64,000 nucleotides of DNA, taken from NCBI GenBank assembly GCA_900708905.1, contig CAADRB010000024.1, positions 800,333 through 864,332 of the forward strand, read 5' to 3'. The position numbers and the translations under genes were made by a program. Positions 35,001 to 48,529 of the stretch are shown here, piece by piece. Below the pieces are notes generated by a model that saw only the letters and a program-made list of their open reading frames with translations, was not told the origin of the DNA and made no database searches. Numbering within the stretch: the stretch's first letter is position 1; the number at the start of each line of letters is the position of its first letter. Source of the DNA: Hymenolepis diminuta (lineage: Eukaryota > Platyhelminthes > Cestoda > Cyclophyllidea > Hymenolepididae).

Positions 35001-36880
35001 TTAGCCTCCAAGACAAGTGAATGAAACTGTGGTAAATGATTTTCATGAGCGAGATTTTGCATTCGTTTGCATTTTCTTATCAGTAATTGTCAATTTTATT
35101 TCTCTTGGGCAGAAATTATTTATCTTCATCCAACACTCCCATTTTTCAATTCACTTCAAACTCGTTCGATGGCAGAAGGAAGCATAAGATCCAAATTGAC
35201 TAAGTTTAATAAAACGGGTGGTGGCGCTACTCTTTATCTTGGGAAATAGAGATTCGTAAGATGTATAAGACAACATTTTCCTTCTCTGTAGTCGTAATTA
35301 TTATCATGAGGTCACTCACTTCTACAATGATAGCTATTTCGGTTAATCTCCATCCAAAAAAGGAATCTGTACGTCTAATTTGACATAATTTATTTCCCGA
35401 AGATGTCAATCTAGAAACGGCTTCTCCAATAGGTATACTCCAAATTTACTCAAATAATTGTTGTTGGCTGTCTATCAAAACTATGTAAAATAATCTTTTT
35501 CAAACGTACATACTGTTTATATCTACAAATGACACTCTCATTCTAGTCAGCGTCAGGAGGGCTCTAACATAGAAATCACCAGTCTAATGAACTGAACTTA
35601 AACAAAATAGAAAAATAACCGAGATGAAAACAAAATAATTTTTGAAAAGAACTGAGGGGAGATGACAGTCTTGTATTAAGATGAAATTTGTCTTCATAGC
35701 AGAAAAACATACGCATGTACTAGATAACGAGGGAAATCTAACGAAGTGAAGCAGATACGAAATTAAGTTCCATCAATAAATGGTTGAAGATAAGTCCACT
35801 ACACATTGATTGTATGCCGCAAGAAGTAGCAGCAGATACTGTTTCATTCAAAACTGAAGTAGAAATGATAGTAATGTATTCGCGTAACCGAAAATATGTA
35901 AAGTTGGTAATGAATAATCAACTTTTATTACTCTTAGAATCACATTACGAGTCTTTTTTGCGACTGTAATTGGCCGCGAGAGAGAAGTAGCATCAGATCA
36001 CCGCCTATGTGAAATTTCATTGATATGGTTCACTTAACACCCCCGGGTACATCCTCACTGTTACATATTGACGACCTATGTGATCAGTGTTAAAATGCAT
36101 TCCGTCCAATCACTCTCTCCTATGGTAGGAAACATTTGAAAAATAAAAATAATCAATACTTTTTATTAAAGATCGAGTTGGCAATAATATAATGATAATA
36201 TAACACATATTATGCGAAAGTAAAATTCTAAGATTTCGGTTCTGAGGAGTGACCAGAGAGGAGTGAAGGGATCTTCATTCTAAAGAAATTAACAGTGAAA
36301 TGTTTGAGAACGTTTTTTTCTACTGGAGCTTTGCAGGGAAAGTAATTTACCGGAATATTACCCTTGAAGCCATTTTAATAACGAAGCAATTCCACTTCAA
36401 ACTGAATAGGTTTAAACAATTGAATGGAACAGTTAGCTGAAAGCGGATGTTTTGTATGAGCTACTATTGGCATTCTATAAAAGACAGCTCAGCTGTACTC
36501 ACTTATTCAATAACTGCTTCAGATTGGTACTTAACGGGGCTTCACATGTCCCATTAGGGGGTCACATTATGTCGGACACCTGATGTCCTTTTATTGAGGC
36601 CTCTTCGCATCTGAGACGCTGATTCATCAACTATATATCGAGACATTTCAGCTATTTTGAACAGAAGAGATTAATGTCTCTTTCAAAATTTAAAAAGATT
36701 TATTAATAAATCCCTATCATGCACATTTGAAAATTCATTTATTTCACTGTAATTTATAGGTAATCATTAAAATATCTTGATGAAAATATCACAATTATTT
36801 TTGTCAAATGAGACTTTCAAAAAAGTCACACTGAAAAATGAATGGTGATAAATCAATTCCTGAAGAAGCACTTCTAGTTT
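32062..36880. other. Noncoding flank upstream of FCP1
   Basis: AT-rich sequence containing the FCP1 promoter region. No TATA box or CpG-rich island is evident next to the FCP1 start. An AG microsatellite lies at 34871. Short frames here have no recognisable domains. Confidence 0.5.
34871..34900. repeat. (AG)n purine tract
   Basis: Eight AG units running into a GGAGAGGAGAAGG purine tract, seen directly. Confidence 0.8.
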
Positions 36881-38153
36881 GATTTGTTTCATTGCATAAG
36901 CAGTTTATCTCAAATGAATAGTTGTAACCAGACTAGACTCCTGATCTCTAAAATTGTCGCAAAAGGTAAACATGTGTCTTATAAAAGCTTAGATGAAGTA
37001 AACCAACTCTTTTCCTTTAATTTGATTACAACTTTGCACTTTTTTACACAAGTAGAAAAGTCACTGTATTCGTTTTACATTTGGGTTACTGAATTTTCAT
37101 TTCATCATTTCATTTCATGCAGCATTTACTTTGAATTGGCGACGCAAAGAAAAATCAATAGAACTTATTGTATCACGTGCCCTCAATGCAAGCAAAAAAT
37201 CGATAATTTTTTGTATTTTCTCAGCTATTGGATTCTTTTATTATTACAATTTCTAGAAAATACCTAAACATGGTAAAAATATACTATTATGAATTTATTT
37301 GCAAATATATTACACTATTTCCTTATTTGGGAAGAATCGACCATATCAAAATTCGGGGAAACCGTTTGTTTAAATGTCATCTTAAAGATTTGTTTGCATT
37401 TCATTTTGACAGCATATACATTGTAGAAAGCTTTTAATTATTTTGTCTGATGCAAATAGGAGGGAGTTTTCAACTTGAAAATCTAAGGACATTTCTTCAA
37501 ACGATTCTTGTTCTTCAATGCCTAATTTACTTGGTAATGGGGATGGGAAAAGTCAAAATAGCTTTTCAATTTATATTAAAATTATGGCCCTGCTTTACTT
37601 TGAATCTGAGCAATCTCTTCACACTTCATGGCTCTGTGAAAGTATAATCCTAAGATTAGGCTCCTGGTAGTATTCACACTTCATCATATCAAGTTTTGTA
37701 AACCGTGTGGCAGAATGTGAGTTTCTCACAAGAATTGTCTCTGGATAAGTGTTGTTAACATGTTTCACAATGGGCTTGGGAAGTTTTAAAATTGGTAGAA
37801 TGGTTAGCAAAGTTTCATTCATGAATAAGCAATGAGTACTGAATTAAAAGTTAAGTAATTCTCTTCTTTTCTATCCCATTATTGCTTGTAACGGGTTGAG
37901 AACTATGTAAAAAGTGAACCTGTCTTGATTAGATTACATCTTAACATACTGTGCCCATTATTACTACTTAAGTAGACAGATACTCAAGTCTCCGTGTCTG
38001 AATGGGAGCTGGTTATATGGTCCCATGTTGATAGTTCGGATATTGTGAATTTCTTTTCGCTAATCTACCTAAAACTGGTCGATTTCACCGCGGAAGTGGT
38101 GAAAAGAAAATTACCTTGTTCACATGAACTTCCTTTAACATATATCAAAAATT

Positions 38154-38172
38154 AATATATATATATATATAA
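38154..38172. repeat. (AT)n microsatellite
   Basis: Nine or so perfect AT units, seen directly. Confidence 0.8.
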
Positions 38173-38362
38173 TTTTATCTGTCTTATTAAGGTTGATATG
38201 GCTGCTCTTTCGTGATCAGATGTGTTTTATTTGCGCTTCCACAGAACCATAAACGACTTGATTAGCTTTTTTCTTCTGTTGGTGTTATTGAATGTACTAT
38301 TACCCCTCTATGATAGACTAAATGTCGACTGTCAAACATATTACAAGTTCATTTTCTGCGTA

Positions 38363-38377
38363 TGTGTGTGTGTGTGT
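38363..38377. repeat. (TG)n microsatellite
   Basis: Seven TG units, seen directly. Confidence 0.8.
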
Positions 38378-39854
38378 ACCAGATTATGTTTACCCTTTAA
38401 TATATCTAAATTTGTATTTTTAGCAGAATATTTCTGTTTAATGATTCAGTTGGTAAAAGAGGATAACGTAAATGTAGAGATCTCGGCTAAAATTCGTCTA
38501 TTGATGTACTAAAACGACTTTGTTTTGACCGTTGCAATTGGACTGATATCAAGGAAATTTCACCTTAACAAGATTCATTATTGTAAGTATCCGTGAAAAT
38601 ATAAGAAATTTATAATAATTTGCCATCATGGAAAAGGCAAAAACCTGAATTCGTCCGGTTGTCTGTATCTTTTCAGTCTTATTTTTGGTTTTTGATCAAA
38701 TGTCATTTCTAATATGAAGACGTTACGTTCTCATGGGATTCCATAGTCGTCTTTTCTGTATATTAGTATCATTCACGTAACATGAGAGGATGAAGATTGA
38801 TTGAATATCTGTGGATTATGATGATTAAGAAGGCGGTGTCTTCTCAATTCACCCATTCTTCAATTTATTAATACGCCTATGACTTATGCAGTCAGACAAA
38901 GAAGACGTTGACCCAATTTGTGAGAACTCAAATACACCTGCAAACATTTACTTTATACGCCTTGAATCATATTCAGCAGCCTTCTCATCGATTTCTCCGT
39001 ATTCGTTGGCATTTGAAAGTTAAGCCTCTCTAAGTAAAAAAGTCACCTGCTTTCTATTACCTTAATACCGATGAACGAGGTCAGCAAATGTTTAGAATTG
39101 CTACAAATAAATTTCTTTTCTAAAATCCTTCTAAATCTCAACATTTTCGATGACAGTTGCTTTTCATTTCTGAATGAATGTTATCATTGGATAGAAAATG
39201 TTCTGCAGGAAGCAAATTGTAGCTTATGTCAATTTTGTAGTTCTTTAATTGTTAAGCAAATCTAAGATGCAGCTGCTCCACTTTTAATCTGACACTTTGA
39301 AATGAACACTTCTGCCTACTATAAATTGAAGGCTGACTGGTTTGCAAAATGCAAGATTTCAAAAATGTGCGTAAATACAAACATTGATCCACGAAGTGCC
39401 AGCATTCAGAGCAAAGTCCAGAGCAAAAAAAGACTCTATTTGCTTGTATCACCACCAAGCAAAGAATGTTTTTTATATAAAGAAGTGCTATCACTACTTC
39501 GTATCAAATTAAATGTTTACTTTTCAGGAACAAAGCCTTTTTATTTACCTTCAAGTTCCGCCATTTTTTTACCTTTTACAATTTCCATGTCATCAAAAAA
39601 TCAAATCAGATTTAGAAATTCAGAAAAAGTATTAATCCTGTTTTAAAACGTTGTAGTACTATTTCCAGCCCAATATAATTTTAAAGTTTGCAATAAATGA
39701 GAGAGATTGTATGTCAAGTATTATATTGGGGGAGTTTAATATTCCACCTTTATGGAATAATAATATTAATTATATTGCATAAAAATCAATTGTCTTTTTT
39801 AATGATTGATTTATATTTTGAATATTTGATTTCTCCCTGTATGTCACTTTATTG

Positions 39855-39871
39855 GTGTGTGTGTGTGTGTG
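39855..39871. repeat. (GT)n microsatellite
   Basis: Eight GT units followed by GCG, seen directly. Its flanks are unlike those of the TG run at 38363, so the two are independent. Confidence 0.8.
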
Positions 39872-41409
39872 CGTCTATAAATAACAGCCTTAAAGTGTGA
39901 ACTATATATGACCGATAATAATTTGTAGTGTTTATCTGCTCCGTATGGAAATGGAAAATGCTGAAGAATGATTGAGGGAGATATTCAAAATAAATAAGTT
40001 TGTGTTTAGCTGATAAATTACACTACTAATAATGAATCAGATATACAGAACTTTGTAATTAAATTAGCAATCGGATAAAAACTAACTGTCCCAAATATCT
40101 CACTCCATGAAGGACCTTTAGGCGGAGATCCAAATCGGAAACCTAGCTATGTTGTACTCTCTGGTTTCAAGATCGAAAGCTGTCGATTTAACTTGTGATA
40201 ATTTCTTGTTATTTACATGCAGAGACGTGTTGGACAATGTCATATTGACCGGGAGGGGAGATTCTCTTTCCGAAATGTTGAGAATTCTTTAGAGCCTGAG
40301 CTATGACTTGGGTCTCATTATCTTTAGAAAAAGTTAACCTTAGATATTATTAAACACAGTTTTGAAGGCTGTTAGGTAAAACTGCACTGGGCGCCGTTTT
40401 GTGAACAGACGGCATTGCATTCAGACGACGCATTTTGAGTTCACAAAATTCTCAAGCCAGCTATGATCTCATTTTTATTAATTGAAGCGCACATTTTTAA
40501 ATAGAAATTCAAAAAAGGACTGAGGGGTTGCGTCTTAATATCTAGGGGACGGTTATATAATTAAGCTGATCTGCGCAAACCAAATCCACTTAGCTCTGTT
40601 CACAATAAAACAAAAATTAACTATTTATTTACGACTAACCTATATTATTCTATTTTGACAAGAGCTTTCAGGTTTTAATTTTGAGGAGAGTGTGAGTAGT
40701 TGGTCCGATGGGTTTGGAAATTAGCTTTTTGCCACTCTCCTCAGATTAAAGGATTTGCGCTGTATTTCCCGCTGTTACGTTAACAATATTCGACGATAGA
40801 CTCGCATCAAATTTAGAGAATCACCAGTGGGAATATCTTCTTCGTCCTTTGTGGGCATCCACAAATTAAGCACTTAAAGTCATTAATACTCGCTCCACTT
40901 TTGTGATAGAGATCTCTTCGTAAATAAAAAGAAGTATAGCATTCATTTTTGTAAAAATAATTTACACTATTTCTGCACAATCTCGTTTGACTATGGTTTA
41001 ACTATTTGACAGATACTGACCAGGTTATAGTTTAGAAATTAATTAATAACTATGGGGAAATAACAGTCCAAGCTCTCTCAGGAACCTTCAGTACCTTTCA
41101 TTTTTGTCGATTTAATTAAATTTCTTCCATACTGAATTATCATAGTGATAGGTTCTTTGACTTCAAATAGTGGTAGACATTCACTGGAACTTCCGGCTCA
41201 AGTAATTTATATTTTAAAAATACCATTTCATACCTTTTTATCAACACGGTGATAGGGTTCCTAAAATTAATCATGTAATGAATTTCAAATCAAATAAATG
41301 TGGATTTCAAGTATTTAAATTCTTCGTTATCTTTTCCATTTCTGCGGAGTTCGGTTCGTTTTATTGCGCTTTCTACCAATCTGCCGCAATAAATCAATAA
41401 GTTTTAATG

Positions 41410-41855
41410 ATTTTTTTCCCTACTTCGTACGATGACGCACGCACATTCGCCGCATAGCAAAACCTGCATTTGATTTTAATTGGAAACTCCAAAAAGGGCT
41501 CTCATTCATTGGACGATAAGCTTTCCAGGTCACATCGTAGCGGCTTTGCAAAAATTCGGCGCCAAATTTAAAATTTCCTCTTTTCGAGCAGTTCAAGGAG
41601 ACAGCCAGTACAATTAATTGTGCTATAAGTATAATGGAGAATTTGGAAGGGACTAAAGGAGACTTTAATGGAGTTCAAGTAGTCTTCTCTGAAGATTTCC
41701 CACGGCATTTATATGAAGGAGCATACGCGTCTAACGAAATCTCATTACGCAACTGCTTGATGATGCTTATTTGGGAAGAAGACGATGTTGATGATAATGA
41801 TTGTGTGCATGCATGTATTCTGCATAAAACATACACGAACCGGCTTGTCCACTAA
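41410..41855 (+). other. GC-richer island with a 73-codon frame
   Basis: A patch with several CG dinucleotides (GATGACGCACGCAC, CATTCGCCGCATAG, TTCGGCGCCAAATT) lies just upstream of ATGGAGAATTTGGAAGG at 41634, which opens 73 codons with an acidic end (EEDDVDDND). It could be a promoter plus first exon, but no homology is recognised and no downstream exon was found. I do not call it a gene. Confidence 0.2.
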
Positions 41856-43349
41856 CCGGGATTTCTGAAAGCACACATCAAGCGCACATCGTTTGTAATC
41901 GCACGCTCCGGTAAATGGTGTTTTATTCAGTCTGGTCTTTGTTACTTCCAGCACGTTCTGATTTATTTCCCCTTTGGATTTCATTCATTCATTCCCCCTT
42001 CGCTAAAAATTCAAGTTAAAATATCTACTAAATCTACCGCTTGAAAGCAATTAAAGTTTAAGTTTAGCATGATTACCTCCACACCATTTTCAGTTAGACT
42101 AGCGGAACGCTTTAAATCGACTCAGTGAATTTTGTTTTAATTATTGGTTGTTTCATTGCATTAAACAACTTTAAGTAGAAATAAATGCTGATTGTTAGAT
42201 GTGAAGGTTGTGATTTATCGGTCTCAATTTTCTGCTCAAATTTATTGGAGTTTTCCTATCAAAAGTCTTGAAACACCCCAGGAATGTGTATCTCTCTAAC
42301 AGGTTCTCAAAAGTTCCGAAGAATAACTCTTCAAATATATCCTCTTCTTATTTTGCTGGAGATATTCAAAATCTAACCATTTATACTTTTCGGTATACAG
42401 TAACATTGTAGAAAAGCTCTGTGCTCTTGATCACTTTTGTTTCATGTCATTAGAAAAAATTACATTTCGGTTTTCTTGAATTCTTCTTTCTGAGGTTGAA
42501 TGTTGCAGCTAAAAATAGTTTTCCATGCATCAAAGTAACTTGAACAAAATTTCGCAGCAATTGAATCATGTGAATACTTTATTGTTTTCCAAGACTATTG
42601 TCTTTTAATCACTCACGAACATTTGAGTTGTACTGCTAAAACCTTCCGATGTTTAAATATTCAAAACAAGCCAGAGTATCGGTCTGCAATAAAATTGGGA
42701 AATCACTTGATATTCGACGTATTCGATCAAAGCAGAAGTACGTGATCTAATTGATACAAAACTGCCAAAATCTGTCATGAAAAACTCAGAACTACGGGTT
42801 CTATAATGGAGCTGTAGTACCTGTATATTTGAACACAGGCCTACTCAGTCCCTTTATGCATCGTGCGCCTATCGACTCATGCATCTGCCCTAACTGTCAA
42901 ATGCCCATCATTATACTAAGAACGCGAAATCAATTGACAGATTTCCCCAAAAATTTCTTAAAATTTTTCAGTTGTGTTAATTTAATTCATTTTCACAAGA
43001 AACCACGTTTAAGTTTTTTAATTTATTTGAGCTATTTTCAAGCGTTTCTGTTGAAGAATCATGGTCAACGATTTGTACTGGCCCTTTTCTCGATAATTCA
43101 GCTCTTTACCTGCAAACACCAATGAAATATCAGTTACAAAAACTATTGGTACAAACATTTAATTCTCAGGTTCTCACTATATCTGTCTACTTGTCCTTTG
43201 CCCACTTTTTGTTTGTCTGCTCCTGCTCTTACACTTTCACCATCCATCTTGACTTTCAGTTATCGTATTCAATAACTCTTGTTTTACTCGTGAATCAGTT
43301 TTCTGAATAACTGTACTCCGGTTACCTGCTCGTGGCCAAGAATCTTAGC

Positions 43350-43620
43350 TCTAACACAGTCAACCGTCTTATCAAGCCTCATTTCGCCTGTTCTTCAAAA
43401 TCTGGACTGTTCTCGCTCAGTACTGACTCCTCTTTCCTCCCCTTCCCCCCAATTTCTCCTTCTACTCCTTTCTCCCTCTGTTCATTTCAAATCGTACAAT
43501 ACTCTTAGTCTTCTCACTCAAGAAAAACTCTTGTACCGTCTAAGGCCAGGAAAGGTCATTAGTCCTATAAGGAGATAACAAGTCTAATCGGCTCTTGAAA
43601 TAGCTTTAATGACAGGATCA
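43350..43620 (+). repeat. Dispersed repeat R2, copy B
   Basis: Partner of 9490-9755, same orientation, with the anchors TCAACCG, TTTCGCCTG, TCGCTCAGTACTGAC, a C/T tract, CTTCTCACTCA and TAGCTTTAATG. No coding potential is shared between copies. Confidence 0.55.
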
Positions 43621-45010
43621 CTATTGTTTTAGAGTTTCGAGTGGCTAAAGAAACTGCGCACAAACACTCCTGCATAACTCAAATTTCAAATGCCTAACCA
43701 TATAATACATAATGTATATAATGTATTAATTTCATATAAAAATTGAAAGGAGATATAAATTATGTGATTTTTAATGGCAAATTGCTTCCCAATGATTCCA
43801 CAATCTGAAGAGCTTTAGACTAGCTCTAATTTGTAGGCGTCCAAGGTCGCTTTTGCAACTAAATCCAACAAAATATTACATATTATTCCTCTTCAAAAGT
43901 CCTTTCTTAATCAGCATTGAATAAAATCCACTTATCATTTCCGAAATTACCAAATAATCCTCTTGAGGACGCAGAAGGAAAATTTTTGCATTTTTTTCTT
44001 ACGGAAAGATATTTTAAGTATCTTTATTCTCTCCATTATTTAAATAAAAGAGGACAGAGAGGGAAAGCTATATTTATTTTGACAATCAACTGTTACTGCT
44101 CAGTCGAAATTTGAAAACTGAAATCTAGGAGGAGAAAAATTCCGGTCGCGAGCAATTTTAAGGCGGAACTTTCAAAGAAACATGGAGAACCCAACTAATA
44201 CCAACTGTCGGTGAGTTTTCTGCAAATTTTTATTGTTGTTTATCGCAATCCTTTCTCCACTTAAGTATATGACTTTGATCACTTTGAATGATACCGAATA
44301 CCAAAGAGTTTAAAGGAAAACATTTTCAAGTGGTCATTATTTTGTAGCCTTTATATTAAAAAATCTCCATTCTGCTGTATCTTAACCTATCTAACTTACT
44401 TGCTGGTCAAGACAAGCTCCTCTGTTTTTGTAAATGATGGGGGAAGAAGGAGAGGAAGAATTGTAAAGTGGTATTCGATCTGACCGACAACAAGAATCAA
44501 ATAACTACTGTCCTATAATCCGGTAAAAGAAAAGAGATTCTTAACGAATCCTGGCTGTAAATTATTCAAAGGAATAGGGATTTGAACAATTTTCTATAAG
44601 TTTACGTTGAATCTATCATTGTTTATCAAAATTGTTTCCATTTTAAAGCTATGAATGAAGGTATGATCTTTAAGAAATATCTAAATGAATTAAAATATTG
44701 TCGATACTCTGATGCTCCCAGTAACGCTGTACCGTTAAACAATGATTCTTGAGCTCAGTTACCAAGGCAATCTCAATGAACGATTTCTTTATAATTTATA
44801 AGGATAGAGATACTTTTTATGGGAACTTGATTTGGTCCGTTTTATCTTACATTTGTTCTATTCAGTTTTGAAAGTCATCTATTTGCTTAACTGCCTTTTT
44901 GGATTCAGCAAAGTCTTTGAAATGGAGAATCAGGTGAAATCAGATACGCAAAAAGTGTAAGCGATGATAGTATGTGTAATTAACACTTCAAAGCTAAGGC
45001 TTGGATAAGG

Positions 45011-45026
45011 ATATATATATATATAT
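45011..45026. repeat. (AT)n microsatellite
   Basis: Eight AT units, seen directly. Confidence 0.8.
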
Positions 45027-47486
45027 TCATTCAGGGGAGATGGAGAAGTCAGTTTCAGTGATGTATGGCTGAAGATGCTACTGTCTCTGTCTTTTAACCA
45101 TTCATGATTTCGAGCATTTAGGTGCGTTTCGTCCAGTTGGAGCACAATTTTGAAGGTATTAAGAGAGATATTGATAGAAGGACAAAAGATTGCCCTGGCG
45201 TAGTCAACTGCCATTTACTGATTGGTCCGTTGTCTGACCAGTCATATTCTGTCTCGGTTGGATAACGAGGTCGAATGATTAGTTCATTCTTCTCCAACCA
45301 ATCACAATCCAACCAAATCAATTTAATATGCATCAATTGTTATATCTATAAATGGTCTGGTCTTGTTTCATTGAATCTTTATCTTCTACATCTCACAGCA
45401 CGGGGTTTGACTACGCATTATAACAGATATATTTCGGTTTGGAAGATCGAGAATCAAAAGCATTTGCATTTGTACAATGTCGCATGCCAAATTCCACAGT
45501 TAATTTACAGCCGGGACTTTAGACAGATTTTTTAACCAACTGCACCCTTATTATTGGCTAATATTTTGATAGTCACATTACCGAATCTGCCTAATATATT
45601 ATATTTTCTTCTTTGATCTCGTGATCTCGGATCTTTCCTTTCTATCTTCCACTATCTTTATCCATTAACTTGATAATCAGTGTCTTCGGTGGAGAATATA
45701 AAACGCCTATTCAGATATTCAGCTTGATATTTTTCTTTCATGAAGAGTCACTGTTTTTTGTACATCAAACAAATTTGATTTAAAAATGAATTACTTTTTA
45801 TCACCACATCAATGTCCCTTTGATAACTTATTTTCCTGAATTGTGATTTAATGACGCGTGGATCAATCGAAACTCACCATTAATGCAGCCGATTAAAATA
45901 ACTTATACTGAAGCTTTAACTTCTTTCTAGCGAATCACAAATGAACATTTTCATAAAATTTTTCCAATTTCTATTGATCTATTATTGTATAGAAGTAGCA
46001 CTTTCATTATAGAACAACTCGAGTTTCTAAGTCGCTTATGCCATTATAAATAAACGAGGGCTTTATCTCCCCATCTGAGCTTCTCGATATTCCCCAAATT
46101 ATAGATTATAAAAATTTTATTCATTTCTCCACGGATTCTTCAAGTTAAGTAATATCAATACGCATTTAAAGCTGTCAATTATAAGTTTCGATGTCTAAAA
46201 GTCAGGTATCTTTCCGGAATAAACTAAGATTCATTTCGTTATCACAAAGAAAGAACACAGTTGTCTTTTTGATTAACTCATTAGCAAAAGGTAAAATACT
46301 GTTTTTGATTAAGTAACATAAGTTATATATGTTAATATTAAAATGTGACATATCATCATAGTTGCTATCGCGTTTATAGCAGTTTTGGGTTATTTTATTA
46401 CATTTTCAATCCAATCTACTCTTCCCTGTAGAATACCGTAACTGACTCCTAGATTCCCTAAGAAATTGCACTAGTTACAAATACGACCCGACAACACCAC
46501 AATAAAAATGATCCAAGCCGCCGTATCAAACTAAGACGCACGTTTTCCCATCGATAGGTCGACTAGTATTATGCGCCATTTACAACCGTAATGTAAATAA
46601 ATTCACTCGAATAAAAGGGAATTAAAAGAAGTAGAAACTAAAAGGTGGAAAATAAAGAATATTGCATTTAAGAATTATTTAGGGAAAAATATTATTTCCC
46701 TATATGAAGCAATATTTAACTGTTATATAAACCAACGGGCACTAGTTTACTGTTAAAATTAAAGTCTAGCCAATCAGAAAGCGATATATTTGTGGTATAG
46801 CACTGGCTACGAATGAGTGCATATGCACCTAGAAAGTAAGCAATGGAAATATTTTTTCACTAAGCGAAAAGCATATCGTTTTACTTCACACATTTTATTA
46901 TTAATTAATTAGTTGCAATAAGACCATATCAATTGTAATGACAGAATCGGAATCACATTAGAATTTACACAAAACTCAATTGCGAAAATCGAAAACATTC
47001 GCTAATCCATAAAGACAATCAAACAGCCATTAAAATAACACCTTTTGTGGCGATTCACAGGATAATATAAAGAAAGGAATGTTTAGAATTTGGTCAATTC
47101 AAAGTGTATATCTTTTTCTACCACCAAGAGAATATTAAATAGTTGGTGAAATGCAGCATACGAAAATACGGACATATTCAAATTTCCTCTCTTTGAATAA
47201 ACAACAATATGTATTGATTTTGTAACTCAGGCGCTTGTAAATCTGAACCTTAACTGAATGAAATGCTTTCAATTGCTCAAGATTTGAATGGTTAGGGACA
47301 AAGAATGGCCAATCACAACTTTAGTTTTGTAAAATTGTTCGTATCAGGACCGCAACCTCCTCATTTCACAATCTGCCTACCTGAGTTCTGTGTCTCATTT
47401 ATCATATGACTGTCATAATTCTTCGTAGGCCATTTCACATCACGAAGGCTTGTGTCACTGCCTATTCAGTGTCTCTATTGATCCAC

Positions 47487-47494
47487 TGACGTCA
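47487..47494. promoter_or_regulatory. Perfect CRE palindrome TGACGTCA
   Basis: The eight-base consensus site for CREB/ATF proteins lies in a GC-richer patch (47390-47640). No adjacent gene is recognised, so function is only possible. Confidence 0.25.
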
Positions 47495-48139
47495 TTCCCT
47501 TTCTAAATGTCAAATTCGTTGATGTGCATTCATACATTTACGCGGACATTTCCATTCATACATTTTTGTATGATTTTCTGTAATTCAATACATTCGCGTG
47601 AGTAATTCAACAGCGACACTCTATCCTATTCGTTTCGAATGTTTTCTATAAAAATATTACAAGCTAAGTGTTCGTTTGGATTATTCTAACGATAATATTA
47701 CCCTTGGACCAAATACAAACCAATCAGTATTAAATTTGGGAATAATTATTGATTGAAACATAAACATACCAACATATTATAAAAGGTTAGTCATGGAGAA
47801 TAAAGAAAACAAAATGTTAATAATTCCGAAGGGAAAAAGCTTTCTCTTGATGACTGTCTGTCCTTAAAACCATCTTCAGTTTCAGATATTTATATTTTTA
47901 ACTTTGATTAGAGCCTTTTTTGGAAGCTGTTTATCGAAAACTTATACTTGATATCAATTTTTTCACTCAAAAATAAGGACTTGTGCTCACGCACCTTTTT
48001 GAAGTCACGTTCAAGTAAACTTGATGGCGACAGAAAGCATGCAATTAACTGATGAAGGCTAAGATTTGTAGCATTAACGTTGAGTATTGAAGATACAGTA
48101 AGCTTTTTTGGTGTAAATTTTAGTTTAAAAAATTAATGC

Positions 48140-48212
48140 TCCTCTGTGGCGCTGCGGCTAATCTCTTCGCTTGCAAAATCAGAGATCAAGGATTGGATGC
48201 ACACCCAATGAA
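48140..48212 (+). other. tRNA-like relic (tRNA pseudogene or SINE head)
   Basis: TGGCGCTGCGG resembles a pol III A box (TRGCnnAGYnGG). It is followed at tRNA-like spacing by GCTTGCAAAA (anticodon-loop-like) and GGATTGGATGC, a weak B box. The anticodon stem does not pair properly (TCTCT and AGAGA flank an oversized loop) and no acceptor stem is evident. It is therefore not a working tRNA. A decayed tRNA-derived SINE is the best guess. Confidence 0.3.
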
Positions 48213-48529
48213 TGGAATGACCCACCTCGTTGATGCATTCCTTTCGAGTTTATCACCAAGGCGGTTTCACAGTGCTACTTTTTTTGCCCAATATGAGTGT
48301 AGGAAAAACTTTCCTAAGTGATTCTAGGAGTTCTTAATTCGAGGTCATTGTCAGGTTTCTGTACTAATGGGATACAAAGGTTACTGAAAAGCACTGCTAA
48401 TGTTTATTTTTAAGTGAAAGAAATGAAGTGATAAAAAATAATAATAGTGCCTAAAAAGTTACAGGAAAAAAACATTTCTATACTGTTACATTTGTCTACG
48501 CGTTAGATTGTAAATTCTGCTGAATAAAT

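Larger units (their letters stand above)
36881..41400. other. T-rich gene-free stretch
   Basis: The plus strand is T-rich, which gives several plus-strand frames of 60-127 codons (for example 36884-37267 and 39302-39646). They are rich in Phe, Leu, Ile and Ser, show no family motif and have no paired splice sites that I can defend. Three microsatellites lie within. Confidence 0.5.
41856..48130. other. Gene-free AT-rich region
   Basis: No exon recognised. Besides R2 copy B it contains an AT run at 45011, homeodomain-like TTAATTAATTAG near 46905, and a perfect CRE palindrome at 47487. Short frames on both strands show no domain. Confidence 0.5.

Noticed and set aside
36884..37267. 127-codon plus-strand frame with a CPQCKQK sequence
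   Set aside because: Only one CxxC pair, the rest is Phe/Ile/Leu-rich as expected of T-rich DNA, with no domain and no splice partner.
39071..39646. Two plus-strand frames in the same register separated by two stop codons
   Set aside because: I considered a broken gene or stop readthrough. The composition is that of T-rich chance frames, and no family motif spans the stops.
40368..40390. CTGTTAGGTAAA, resembling the middle of microRNA miR-8
   Set aside because: The seed region does not match and no hairpin partner is visible upstream.
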